A stretch of 10,644 nt of DNA from an uncultured Collinsella sp. (GTDB lineage: Bacteria; Actinomycetota; Coriobacteriia; Coriobacteriales; Coriobacteriaceae), in the NCBI GenBank assembly GCA_902494935.1, contig CABUVH010000057.1:1-10644 (forward strand), written 5' to 3'. Position numbers and translations under genes: made by a program. Below are positions 1 through 6,042 of this stretch, in pieces. The stretch's first letter is position 1. Each line of letters starts with the position of its first letter. The notes under the pieces are model-generated. The model made no database searches. It was not told where the DNA came from and saw nothing but the letters and a program-made list of their open reading frames with translations.

Positions 1-187
1 CCGCCCTCGGGCAACCCAAAAGGCGCGCGAGCTTGGCACGGCAAGCGTGAATCGTACGAGCGGCATCGAGAGCACCCGACGTGGCGCCGCGCCCGGCATT
101 GCCGAGCGAGCACATCGCCTGCGTCACGGCATCGATGACCGTCTGCGGTTTGTGCATGGTCGTCGCCGCGTTATCCAGGTAGATCAT
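1..187 (-). CDS. Class V aminotransferase / cysteine desulfurase-like protein, N-terminal part (cut by window edge)
   Basis: Only the first 62 codons are in the window; the gene runs off the left edge. The protein opens MIYLDNAATTMHKPQTVIDA, the typical beginning of fold-type I, PLP-dependent NifS/Csd-like enzymes, in which the YLDNAATT stretch leads into the substrate-binding region. A GNAGRGATSG segment follows at residues 29-38. The PLP lysine and catalytic cysteine loop would lie outside the window. Family knowledge: such enzymes release sulfur or selenium from cysteine or selenocysteine, and a subfamily is linked to selD and yedF. Its ATG at 187-185 overlaps the TGA of the upstream DUF3343 gene (ATGA, 4-base overlap), and a GGGAGG ribosome site lies inside that gene's end, so the two are probably translationally coupled. 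Inference: it supplies S or Se to the neighbouring carrier proteins. The family call is secure; the exact substrate is not. Confidence 0.85.
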   Translation of the reverse strand, partial: MIYLDNAATTMHKPQTVIDAVTQAMCSLGNAGRGATSGALDAARTIHACRAKLARLLGCPRA

Positions 188-435
188 CGCACGACCTCCC
201 ACATATCGATCACGGTATAGCCCTCGGTGGGAACGCCCGCCGCGGCGAGTTTGCCGCGCAGCAGTTCCTCATCGGCAGGCAACGCCTTCCATGCCAGACC
301 GCAGCCGGCAGCGACCTCCCCGGGCACGGGAATCGTTCGCCCGGGGAGGCCGCGCTCGATGCACAGGGACTCGCAACCCATGGCGGCCGCCGTGGTGGGA
401 AACGTGATGACAAGCGCCGGGCGCTTCTCCCTCAT
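184..435 (-). CDS. DUF3343 protein, putative Se/S carrier-like
   Basis: This is an 83-residue protein. It starts with a short beta-strand-like stretch (PALVITFPTT), followed by a helix with Cys21 and Cys25 and then the segment IPVPGEVAAGCGLAWKA (residues 35-51), the family hallmark with conserved Cys45. DUF3343 members are small proteins often found beside selD, yedF and NifS-like genes and described as putative Se/S carriers; their biochemistry is not established. An upstream TTG at 450 is in frame, but the ATG at 435 is preferred because GGAG sits six bases before it. It lies 19 bases after yedF and overlaps the next gene by four bases, so it is co-transcribed and probably coupled. Cys45 is the best candidate for a persulfide or perselenide carrier residue; this is inference. 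Confidence 0.8.
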   Translation of the reverse strand: MREKRPALVITFPTTAAAMGCESLCIERGLPGRTIPVPGEVAAGCGLAWKALPADEELLRGKLAAAGVPTEGYTVIDMWEVVR

Positions 436-454
436 GGCAACTCCAACCAATACG

Positions 455-1081
455 CTACGGGCGCACGACGCGCACGGCCTGCTCCATCTTCTCCACGATC
501 ACGTACATGTTGGTGACCTCGCCCACCGCAAGCTGGTCCTTAATGCCATAGTGGTCCAGGCAGGTGCCACAGGTAAGGATCTCGACGCCCTGCTCGGCCA
601 GGCCCTTCAGGTCATCGAGCACCGGCGAGCCCTCGACAGTGAGCTTGGCGCCGCCGTTGTAGAACAGCATGGTCGCGGGCAGCTCCTCCTGCTGCGTCAC
701 GGCAAAGATGAAGGCCTTCATGAGCTTGTGGCCCAGCTCGTCGTCGCCGCGGCCCATGCAGTCGGTGTAGACGGAAATGACGAGCTTGCCCTTGCCGGCG
801 CTGGCGTCGCAGAAAGCGGCGCCGTCCTGCTCGGGGTCCGCAACGGCCACGACACCGGCGGTCGAGACGGTCACGTGCCACTCGGCGTCCGAGATCTTCT
901 CGACCGAGGCCGTGCAGCCCTTCTCCTGCGCCATCTTGGAGATGTTCTTGACGGCGGTCTCGTTATCGACCGAGGTCACGACGGCGCCCTCGCCATCGAG
1001 CTGTTTGAGTGCCTTAAGTGTCTTGACGACGGGCAGCGGGCAGGCATCGCCCATGGCATTGACTTCAATTTTGGTAGACAT
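455..1081 (-). CDS. yedF: Selenium metabolism protein YedF (TusA-like plus DsrE-like domains)
   Basis: The protein has 208 residues. Residues 1-75 form a TusA/SirA-like domain with the CPLP motif (Cys14) in GDACPLPVVKTLKAL, the sulfur/selenium-carrier signature. Residues 97-205 form a DsrE-like domain with TDCMGRGDDELG at 106-117 and a CGTC motif at 171-174. This two-domain layout and length match the YedF family that accompanies selD in selenium-using bacteria. The ATG at 1081 has a good GAAAGGA site just upstream. An open frame runs on to 1492, but that part overlaps selD antiparallel-free coding and has no homologous character, so it is rejected as start. The gene is the fifth large cistron of the operon, 61 bases after selD with a hairpin between them. 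Role in delivering selenium to SelD or its users is inferred from context; the molecular function remains unproven. Confidence 0.92.
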   Translation of the reverse strand: MSTKIEVNAMGDACPLPVVKTLKALKQLDGEGAVVTSVDNETAVKNISKMAQEKGCTASVEKISDAEWHVTVSTAGVVAVADPEQDGAAFCDASAGKGKLVISVYTDCMGRGDDELGHKLMKAFIFAVTQQEELPATMLFYNGGAKLTVEGSPVLDDLKGLAEQGVEILTCGTCLDHYGIKDQLAVGEVTNMYVIVEKMEQAVRVVRP

Positions 1082-1101
1082 AGCAAATTCCTTTCGAAAG
1101 A

Positions 1102-1119
1102 ACCGTTCTAGAGAACGGT
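1102..1119 (-). promoter_or_regulatory. Perfect 18-bp dyad between selD and yedF
   Basis: Both strands read as an inverted repeat: ACCGTTCT, two bases, AGAACGGT (8-bp perfect arms). In mRNA it folds as a 7-bp stem with a TCTA loop, ending about 20 bases before the yedF start. The following tract (TCTTTC) is only weakly U-rich, so it is more likely an mRNA-stability, processing or translation-tuning hairpin, or a protein-binding operator, than a full terminator. No function can be assigned from sequence alone. Confidence 0.5.
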
Positions 1120-1142
1120 AAACAGTTACATAAACGTGCGGG

Positions 1143-2192
1143 CTAGCGAACAACGCGGACGGCAGGACCGCCCGGCTCCGCCTCGCACACGCGGCCGACA
1201 ACGGCGGCGATACGTCCTTCGGCATGCAGACGGTGCGCAAGCTCATCCACACCGGCAGCAGGTGCCGCGATAAGCAGGCCACCCGAGGTCTGCGGATCGT
1301 ACAGCGCGTCGAGCATGCCCGGCTCCAGGTCGTCGTCGGCAGCCACGCGCGGGCCAAAGAAGTCCTGGTTGCGGTAGGAGCCCGCGGGGATAATGCCCAG
1401 ACGCGCCATGTCGAGCACCTGATCAAAGAGCGGCACCGCCCCCGACGCAAGTTCAATCTGCACGCCCGAGCCCTCGGCCATCTCGCATGCATGCCCGATC
1501 AGGCCAAAGCCCGTGACATCGGTGCAGCCGTGAAGATCAAGTCCCTCGGCCAGACGAATCGGCGCCTCGTTGAGGGTGCACATCGAGTCAAACATGGCTG
1601 CGGCCTCGTCCTGCTCGATGAGCTCGCCCTTAATGACCGTGGTGATGATGCCCGAGCCAACCGCCTTGGTCAGCAGTAACGCATCGCCCACGCGTGCGCC
1701 GCTGTTGGCGAGCATACGGTCAAGCGCGACAAAGCCGCTCACGGACAAGCCGTACTTGGGCTCGTCGTCGTTGATGGTGTGGCCGCCCGCGATGGAGCAA
1801 CCCGCCTCGACGCACTTGTCGGCGCCGCCCGCCAGAATCTGACCGGCCACCTCCACCCCCAGGCAGCTGGGGATGCAGAGCAGGTTCATGGCATGCGAGG
1901 GAGTGCCTCCCATGGCATAGATGTCCGACAGTGAGTTTGCCGCGGCAATCTGACCAAACAGAAACGGGTCGTCGACCATCGGCGGGAAGAAGTCGATGGA
2001 CTGCACGAGACCCAAGTTATCGCCAACGCGAAAGACGCTCGCATCGTCGGAGGTATCGAACCCCACGAGCAAGTTGTCGTTATGCACATTGGGTAAATCG
2101 CCCAGGACCTGGGCGAGGGCTCCGGGGGCCAACTTAGCGGCTCAACCGCTCGCGGCCGTCATAGACGTGAGCTTAATCTGATCGTCAGCCAT
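1143..2192 (-). CDS. selD: Selenide, water dikinase (selenophosphate synthase), selenocysteine-containing
   Basis: SelD uses ATP and selenide to make selenophosphate, the selenium donor for Sec-tRNA and other selenium products. The frame starts at ATG 2192, directly after a strong AGGAGGT site, and reads 349 residues if the in-frame TGA at 2144-2142 (codon 17) is decoded as selenocysteine. The local protein is MTAASG-Sec-AAKLAPGAL, which places Sec at the catalytic position (Cys17 in E. coli SelD) and Lys20 in the conserved place after it. Downstream motifs are typical of the family: TSDDASVF, SIDFFPPMVDDPFLFGQIA and NSLSDIYAMGG. If TGA were a stop, the remaining ORF would begin at TTG 2132 with no ribosome site and no catalytic residue. 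The gene follows the activase gene by 70 bases and precedes yedF by 61. Standard gene callers would truncate it. Confidence 0.95.
2100..2114 (-). promoter_or_regulatory. Candidate bacterial SECIS hairpin in selD
   Basis: Downstream of the TGA the mRNA holds a perfect 6-bp stem, GCCCAG-GUC-CUGGGC. The apical loop begins 33 nucleotides after the UGA and its first base is G. From memory, bacterial SECIS elements have a small apical loop with a G among its first two bases, located roughly 16-37 nucleotides after the UGA, so this hairpin fits. It would be the SelB-binding site. A nearer alternative (GGC-CCCCGGA-GCC) lacks the early loop G and is less likely. Confidence 0.65.
2142..2144 (-). other. 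In-frame TGA read as selenocysteine (codon 17 of selD)
   Basis: The trinucleotide is in frame with the ATG at 2192 and with the whole conserved SelD body. It is followed by codons for Ala-Ala-Lys, matching the Cys/Sec-x-x-Lys active site of the family. No frameshift is needed to join the two halves, and the strong ribosome site exists only for the upstream ATG. Confidence 0.92.
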
Positions 2193-2196
2193 CGAT

Positions 2197-2203
2197 ACCT
2201 CCT
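2197..2203 (-). promoter_or_regulatory. Ribosome binding site that fixes the selD start
   Basis: AGGAGGT lies four bases before the ATG at 2192. It is one of the strongest Shine-Dalgarno matches in the window and shows that translation begins upstream of the TGA, supporting readthrough as Sec. Confidence 0.85.
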
Positions 2204-2262
2204 CTCATCGGTCAATCATTTTCTCCCAGTATACGCATGAATGCGAGCCTGCGGCGGATGCA

Positions 2263-3027
2263 TTAATTGAGCGCCTGTGCGCGAATCGCCGCGCCAATCG
2301 CTCCGGCAAAGCGAGCCTGGGGCGAGGTGGTCACCGGCGACCCCAGCAGCTCGCCCAACCGCTCCACCACGAAGGCGTTCTCGCACAGGCCACCGGTCAG
2401 GTAGTACGGGGCGCCCGCGGCCTGCCCGGCCATGGTCGCCACGCGCGAGACCACGCTGTCGATCACGCCACGTGCAATGTTCTCGCGCGGCTCACCGCGA
2501 CCGATCAGGCTGATGACCTCGCTTTCGGCAAACACCGTGCACATGCTGCTGATCTTGGTGGGCTCACCGGAACGCGCAAGGTCGGCCATCTGCTGTTGGG
2601 AAATACCCAGACGGTCGGCCATGATCTCCAAAAAGCGCCCCGTACCGGCAGCGCACTTGTCGTTCATGGCGAACTTGGCCACGCGGCCACTTTTAAGCTG
2701 AATGACCTTGGTGTCCTGGCCGCCCACGTCAATCACCGTGCCGTGATCGCCAAACAGGCGCACGGCACCGGTGCCGTGGCAGGTAATCTCGGTCACGACC
2801 TTGTGCGCATAGGGCACGGCGACGCGGCCGTAGCCAGTCGCGACCACGCGAACATCGTCGCCCGTCACGTCATAGCCGGCCGCTGCCAATGCCTCGCGCA
2901 GCCGCTCGGCCGCATCGACCGAGGAGAACCCGGTTGGCTGCACGCACGTCCACGCCACCGAACCCTCCCCGTCGACCACAGCAGCCTTAGCCGCCGTAGA
3001 CCCGATATCGATCCCGATCCCTATCAT
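2263..3027 (-). CDS. Acyl-CoA dehydratase activase-type ATPase (HgdC/YjiL-like), archerase for double-cubane proteins
   Basis: The 254-residue protein belongs to the ASKHA-fold BadF/BadG/BcrA/HgdC activase family. Visible motifs: the phosphate-1 loop GIGIDIGSTAAK (residues 3-14), VIDVGGQDTKVI (98-109), and the two cysteines that bind one [4Fe-4S] cluster between two subunits, Cys125 in NDKCAAGTGRF and Cys163 in SSMCTVFAESE. The C-terminal ATP-site part includes YYLTGGLCENAFV (209-221). Length matches single-domain activases. Family knowledge: the dimer uses ATP hydrolysis to push an electron at very low potential onto a dehydratase or a double-cubane reductase. The ATG at 3027 has a GGGAGAG site. 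The gene directly follows two HgdB-like genes, which are its likely electron acceptors, and precedes selD by 70 bases. No dedicated HgdA-type partner is seen, favouring the YjiL/double-cubane role over classical dehydration. Confidence 0.92.
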   Translation of the reverse strand: MIGIGIDIGSTAAKAAVVDGEGSVAWTCVQPTGFSSVDAAERLREALAAAGYDVTGDDVRVVATGYGRVAVPYAHKVVTEITCHGTGAVRLFGDHGTVIDVGGQDTKVIQLKSGRVAKFAMNDKCAAGTGRFLEIMADRLGISQQQMADLARSGEPTKISSMCTVFAESEVISLIGRGEPRENIARGVIDSVVSRVATMAGQAAGAPYYLTGGLCENAFVVERLGELLGSPVTTSPQARFAGAIGAAIRAQALN

Positions 3028-3079
3028 GGCTCTCTCCCAATCTAAACATCAAAGATAGCGGCGCGTTCAGGCGCCTTAG

Positions 3080-3188
3080 CTCTAGGTTTCTCAGGTGCCG
3101 GAGATTGCCCCGAAAGAGGAGCGCAGCGTACTTTGGGTACGCAAGCGACGGTTTGAGGGGCAAGATCCGGTGCCTGAGGAAGCTAGAG
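3080..3188. repeat. Long palindromic intergenic element, copy R1
   Basis: Arms at 3080-3111 and 3157-3188 form a 32-position stem. As plus-strand RNA, 29 positions pair (three as G-U), leaving one G-G and one tandem G-A/A-G mismatch. The loop carries a nested perfect hairpin, GCGTAC-TTTGG-GTACGC, at 3126-3142. The element sits just after the upstream double-cubane gene and includes that gene's TAG stop (3185-3183) in one arm. The core is about 85% identical over about 96 bases to copy R2. Function unknown; a dispersed REP/BIME-like family or an mRNA-processing element is possible. Confidence 0.85.
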
Positions 3189-4346
3189 GGTTTCGATGAA
3201 GGCAGCGATGCGCGTCTCGATCTGGCCCATGTCACCGTTGCTGTAGTCGGTCTCGATCTTCATATACGGAATACCCGCACCCTCGACGGCCTCCTGCATG
3301 CGCGCGCTCTCAACGTTGAAGGTGTGGCACGCCTGGAGCACGCTCTCTACCACGCCATCGACATGGTACTTCTCGCACATGGTCAGCGTGTTCTCCATGC
3401 GGCCGTCGTTAGGCGTCATGACCGAGCAGTTGATATCCAGGTAGCGGTCGGCGATGGCGCGCAGAATGTCGGGCGCGTCCGGGTCGATCATCATAGCCGC
3501 CGTGCGCTCGCCCGAGCAGTCGTCCATGCACACGACCACGCCGCCGTTGGACTCGATGGTGCGGCCAATCTTGTTGATCACACCGCCCACCGGGCAACCG
3601 GTGATCAGAATGCGCTTGGCGTCCGCCGCAACCGGGCGCTCGCCCGCGTCGTAGGCCTCGCGCAGCATGGCGACCTTTTGCTCCAGCTGCTGCGTATAGG
3701 CCTCAATATCAAAGCTGAACGTACCGGCAAACATAGTGCTCATCAAGTCGACGCCGCTCATGGCCGCCGGCTGATTGGCCTGCAGCGCAAACATCTCGAG
3801 CTGGGCCGCACGCAAGCGGTTGCGACGACGGACGGCAGCACGCAGGTCATCGTCGGTAATCGTGATGCCGTAGAAGCCCTCGAGCTCCTCCTTGAGCAGG
3901 CGGCACTCCTCGTACCAGCCTTCACGCTCGTAGGCGCGATCACGACCCTGCGGAAGATGCAGAATGTGCGTGCGCTTGAGCTCGTTGAGTAGCTCGTACA
4001 TCTTCTTCTTGCCGTCGCAGGTGGTCTCGCCGATGATCATGTCGCTAAAGTACGTAAACGGGCACTTTTGCGAGTAGGCAAAACCGTAGGTCGACTTGAT
4101 GAGCGGACACAGATTTGCCGGCAGCACCTTCTCGGCCTCGGGAATCACCTCGTCGGATGTACCGCACAAGGCCACACTTGCAGCGCCCGCGGCATCGATG
4201 ATCTCGAGCGGCGTATAGCTGCACAAAAAGCCGACCAGGCGATTGCCCGCCTGCTTGTAATCCTTAACGCGAATAAACGCCGCCTTGCGCTGCTCGTTGA
4301 ACTCCTCAAACGTGGATGGCAACGGCTGCTCCATATTTTCCGACAT
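3183..4346 (-). CDS. 2-hydroxyacyl-CoA dehydratase D-like, probable double-cubane-cluster reductase (second of tandem pair)
   Basis: The 387-residue protein belongs to the HgdB/BcrC/YjiM family (PF06050 type). Motifs: NLCPLIKSTYGF (residues 78-89), IIGETTCDGKKKMYE (104-118), VVVCMDDCSGE (270-280), NCSVMTPNDGRM (306-317), LQACHTFNVES (337-347) and the C-terminal signature IETDYSNGDMGQIETRIAAF. Eight cysteines (42, 61, 80, 95, 110, 277, 307, 340) align with those of the upstream paralogue at nearly identical spacing. Six ligands would be needed for an [8Fe-9S] double cubane, whereas classical HgdB subunits use three for one [4Fe-4S]. The ATG at 4346 has AAGGAG in front; the open frame further upstream to 4706 runs through repeat R2 and is not coding. 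Inference: ATP-driven reductase partner of the downstream activase. The substrate is unknown, and a true dehydratase subunit remains the alternative. Confidence 0.88.
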   Translation of the reverse strand: MSENMEQPLPSTFEEFNEQRKAAFIRVKDYKQAGNRLVGFLCSYTPLEIIDAAGAASVALCGTSDEVIPEAEKVLPANLCPLIKSTYGFAYSQKCPFTYFSDMIIGETTCDGKKKMYELLNELKRTHILHLPQGRDRAYEREGWYEECRLLKEELEGFYGITITDDDLRAAVRRRNRLRAAQLEMFALQANQPAAMSGVDLMSTMFAGTFSFDIEAYTQQLEQKVAMLREAYDAGERPVAADAKRILITGCPVGGVINKIGRTIESNGGVVVCMDDCSGERTAAMMIDPDAPDILRAIADRYLDINCSVMTPNDGRMENTLTMCEKYHVDGVVESVLQACHTFNVESARMQEAVEGAGIPYMKIETDYSNGDMGQIETRIAAFIETL

Positions 4347-4383
4347 ATAACTCCTTAACAAACCTTTTGACCAACCAAGGAAA

Positions 4384-4485
4384 CGGCTTTCCCAGGTGCC
4401 CGAGGTTGCCGTGAAAGAGAAGCGCCGCGTACTTTGGTACGCAAACGATGGTTTGAACGGCAAGATCGGGTGCCTGGGGAAGCCG
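4384..4485. repeat. Long palindromic intergenic element, copy R2
   Basis: Arms at 4384-4412 and 4457-4485 (29 positions each) pair at 27 positions as plus-strand RNA, including three G-U. The internal mismatch lies at the same place as in R1. A nested perfect hairpin, GCGTAC-TTTG-GTACGC, is at 4427-4442. The element lies 15 bases after the stop codon of the first double-cubane gene. Compared with R1, six base pairs are swapped on both sides, so pairing is kept while sequence changes. Confidence 0.85.
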
Positions 4486-4500
4486 CCGGGACGGATACCC

Positions 4501-5784
4501 CTAAATGGTTTCCAAGAAAGCTTCAATGCGCGTCTGCAGCTGGCCGGCGTCCTCACCGGCGTAGTCGGTCGTGATGTGCATAAACGGAATGCCTGCCTCC
4601 TCGGCGGCCTTCTCCACGGCAAACGACTCCATCTCGTAGAGCGTGCAGAACTGCAAGGCCACGTCGACGACGCCGTCGGCATGCAGGTCCTTGGCCATCT
4701 GGACAATGTCCTTCATACGCTGGTCGTTGGGCGTAAAGACGGCGCAGCTGATCTTAAAGTAGCGCTCGGCGATGGCGTCGAGCATCTCGTCGACCGTCTC
4801 GCCGGACTCGTCGACCAGGTCCTTGTAGTAGCGCGAACCCGTGCAGGACTCCTCGCCCACCACAACGCCGCCGGCCTTCTCGATGAGGTTGAACAGCTTC
4901 CAGTTGGGCACGGCCATGGGCGTACCGGTGTACAGGATGCGCTTGGTCCCCTTGGGCGCCACGCCCTCGCCGGCCTCGACACGCCGCTCGCACTCAGCCG
5001 CCATATCGTTGATGGCTCCGGTCAGACGCGGCGTGTCGTCCATAAAGGCGGCCTGAACGGTCAGCAGGCTGTCGAGACCGCTGATGGGCGCCGGATCGGC
5101 AGCGCGCGTGGCAGCCAGACGCTGCAGGGCGCGACGCTTCTCGTTGACGGCGTGGATGGCAGCCTTCAGGCGCTCAGGCGTAATCGTGACGCCGCACTCT
5201 TCCTCGATCTTGGCGGCAAGCTTTTTAACCTCGGCCTTCCAGGTCACGAGCGTCGACTCGTCGTGCACGTTGGGGATATCCATGACGTACATGTTCTTTT
5301 GCGTGGCAAAGAACTCGTAGGCCTTCTTCTTGCCATCGCAGGTGTTCTCGCCCACCACCAGATCACTCGACTCAATGTAGGGGCAGACCTCGCCCAGCTT
5401 AAAGCCGGCAAAGCTCTTGATGAGCGGGCAGGTGTTGCGCGGCAGATGCTCCTCGACCTTGTCGGTCGCCCAGTCGGCACCCGAGCACAGGCCAACGGGG
5501 ATGCCATCGCAGGCAAGCACGATCTCCTCGGGCACGTACACACAGAACGAACCGACGATCTTGGTGGCCTCGCCGGCCTCCTTCTTGTCGAGCATCTCCT
5601 TAATACGGCCGCTGTGGATGTTGGTGGCGACAAAATCCAGGTAGGACGTGGACTTGGGGCGGTTGTTCTGCGTCAGGAACATATCGCCGTACATCTGGCC
5701 CACGGCGCCCAGCAGCATGTCGTGGTCGGCAAGATTCATGCCGAGGCTCTCCCACATCGGATGGAAATCGAATTCTTCAGCCAT
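4501..5784 (-). CDS. 2-hydroxyacyl-CoA dehydratase D-like, probable double-cubane-cluster reductase (first of tandem pair)
   Basis: The 427-residue protein is of the HgdB/YjiM family, with an N-terminal extension of about 40 residues relative to its paralogue. Motifs: NTCPLIKSFAGFK (residues 117-129), VVGENTCDGKKKAYE (143-157), VVVGEESCTGSRYY (307-320), SCAVFTPNDQRM (346-357), LQFCTLYEMES (377-387) and ITTDYAGEDAGQLQTRIEAF at the C-terminus. Cysteines 81, 100, 119, 134, 149, 314, 347 and 380 match the paralogue in order and spacing. Family knowledge: double-cubane proteins of this type receive electrons from an HgdC-like ATPase and reduce small substrates at low potential. The ATG at 5784 follows a GAGAGGGGA site. 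It is the first large cistron of the selenium operon. Whether the two paralogues form a heterodimer or two homodimers cannot be told; the extra N-terminal segment is the main visible difference. Confidence 0.88.
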   Translation of the reverse strand: MAEEFDFHPMWESLGMNLADHDMLLGAVGQMYGDMFLTQNNRPKSTSYLDFVATNIHSGRIKEMLDKKEAGEATKIVGSFCVYVPEEIVLACDGIPVGLCSGADWATDKVEEHLPRNTCPLIKSFAGFKLGEVCPYIESSDLVVGENTCDGKKKAYEFFATQKNMYVMDIPNVHDESTLVTWKAEVKKLAAKIEEECGVTITPERLKAAIHAVNEKRRALQRLAATRAADPAPISGLDSLLTVQAAFMDDTPRLTGAINDMAAECERRVEAGEGVAPKGTKRILYTGTPMAVPNWKLFNLIEKAGGVVVGEESCTGSRYYKDLVDESGETVDEMLDAIAERYFKISCAVFTPNDQRMKDIVQMAKDLHADGVVDVALQFCTLYEMESFAVEKAAEEAGIPFMHITTDYAGEDAGQLQTRIEAFLETI

Positions 5785-5943
5785 GACGGTTCCCCTCTCG
5801 AATCAAAAATGAATAGCTACGGTATTGCTGCACGGTGGGTGGCGAAAACCCAGGCGCACTCAAACCCGGAATTTCGGGGAACCTGCTTTGCGGTCGATTA
5901 TTTAGTTGTGCGTCGTCTCTCCCGGAGCCGTGAACATACCTGC

Positions 5944-6012
5944 TCATATGCGACTCCGAGCCATATACAGGGCGCGCGCGGCAACGCGGCGAATGTATGT
6001 CGTCTGCGGCAT
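5944..6012 (-). CDS. Possible 22-residue leader peptide or small protein
   Basis: The small ORF reads MPQTTYIRRVAARALYMARSRI, split here as MPQTTYIRRVAA and RALYMARSRI, and ends in TGA. Its ATG at 6012 is preceded at eight bases by AAAGGAGG, as strong as any real gene here. The predicted promoter would start transcription about 24 bases before the ATG, so this would be the first ORF on the operon mRNA. The peptide is basic (five Arg) and could form an amphipathic helix; it shows no run of a regulatory amino acid like a classical attenuator leader. It ends 159 bases before the first double-cubane gene. I do not recognise it. A translated leader that couples to downstream expression, or a true small protein, are both possible; chance is also possible at this length. 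Confidence 0.45.
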   Translation of the reverse strand: MPQTTYIRRVAARALYMARSRI

Positions 6013-6042
6013 GTGCGCACCCTCCTTTACAAGATAAGATCA

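Noticed and set aside
227..1111. 294-codon plus-strand frame, and similar long ones at 3105-3992, 7454-8230 and 8761-9660
   Set aside because: All are antisense to conserved minus-strand genes and have low-complexity, Arg/His/Gly-rich translations without family signatures.
1082..1492. N-terminal extension of YedF up to 1492
   Set aside because: It overlaps selD in another frame and has shadow-like composition; a proper ribosome site precedes the ATG at 1081.
1143..2132. selD starting at TTG 2132
   Set aside because: No ribosome site, and it would lack the catalytic Cys/Sec and Lys20; the ATG at 2192 with TGA decoding restores the whole family N-terminus.
2193..2262. Internal promoter before selD (TATACT-like box)
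   Set aside because: No convincing -35 at proper spacing; the gap is short and the genes look co-transcribed.
3080..4485. R1/R2 as CRISPR repeats or IS ends
   Set aside because: Only two copies separated by a gene, no regular spacers, no transposase frame and no target-site duplication visible.
4347..4706. N-terminal extension of the second double-cubane protein to 507 residues
   Set aside because: The extra part translates the 3' end of the neighbouring gene out of frame and the palindrome R2; AAGGAG before 4346 marks the start.
3183..5784. Reading the tandem pair as a classical HgdA/HgdB 2-hydroxyacyl-CoA dehydratase
   Set aside because: Both proteins are of the same YjiM-like type with about eight shared cysteines, and no CoA-substrate pathway genes (CoA-transferase, acyl-CoA dehydrogenase) are nearby. 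It is kept only as an alternative.
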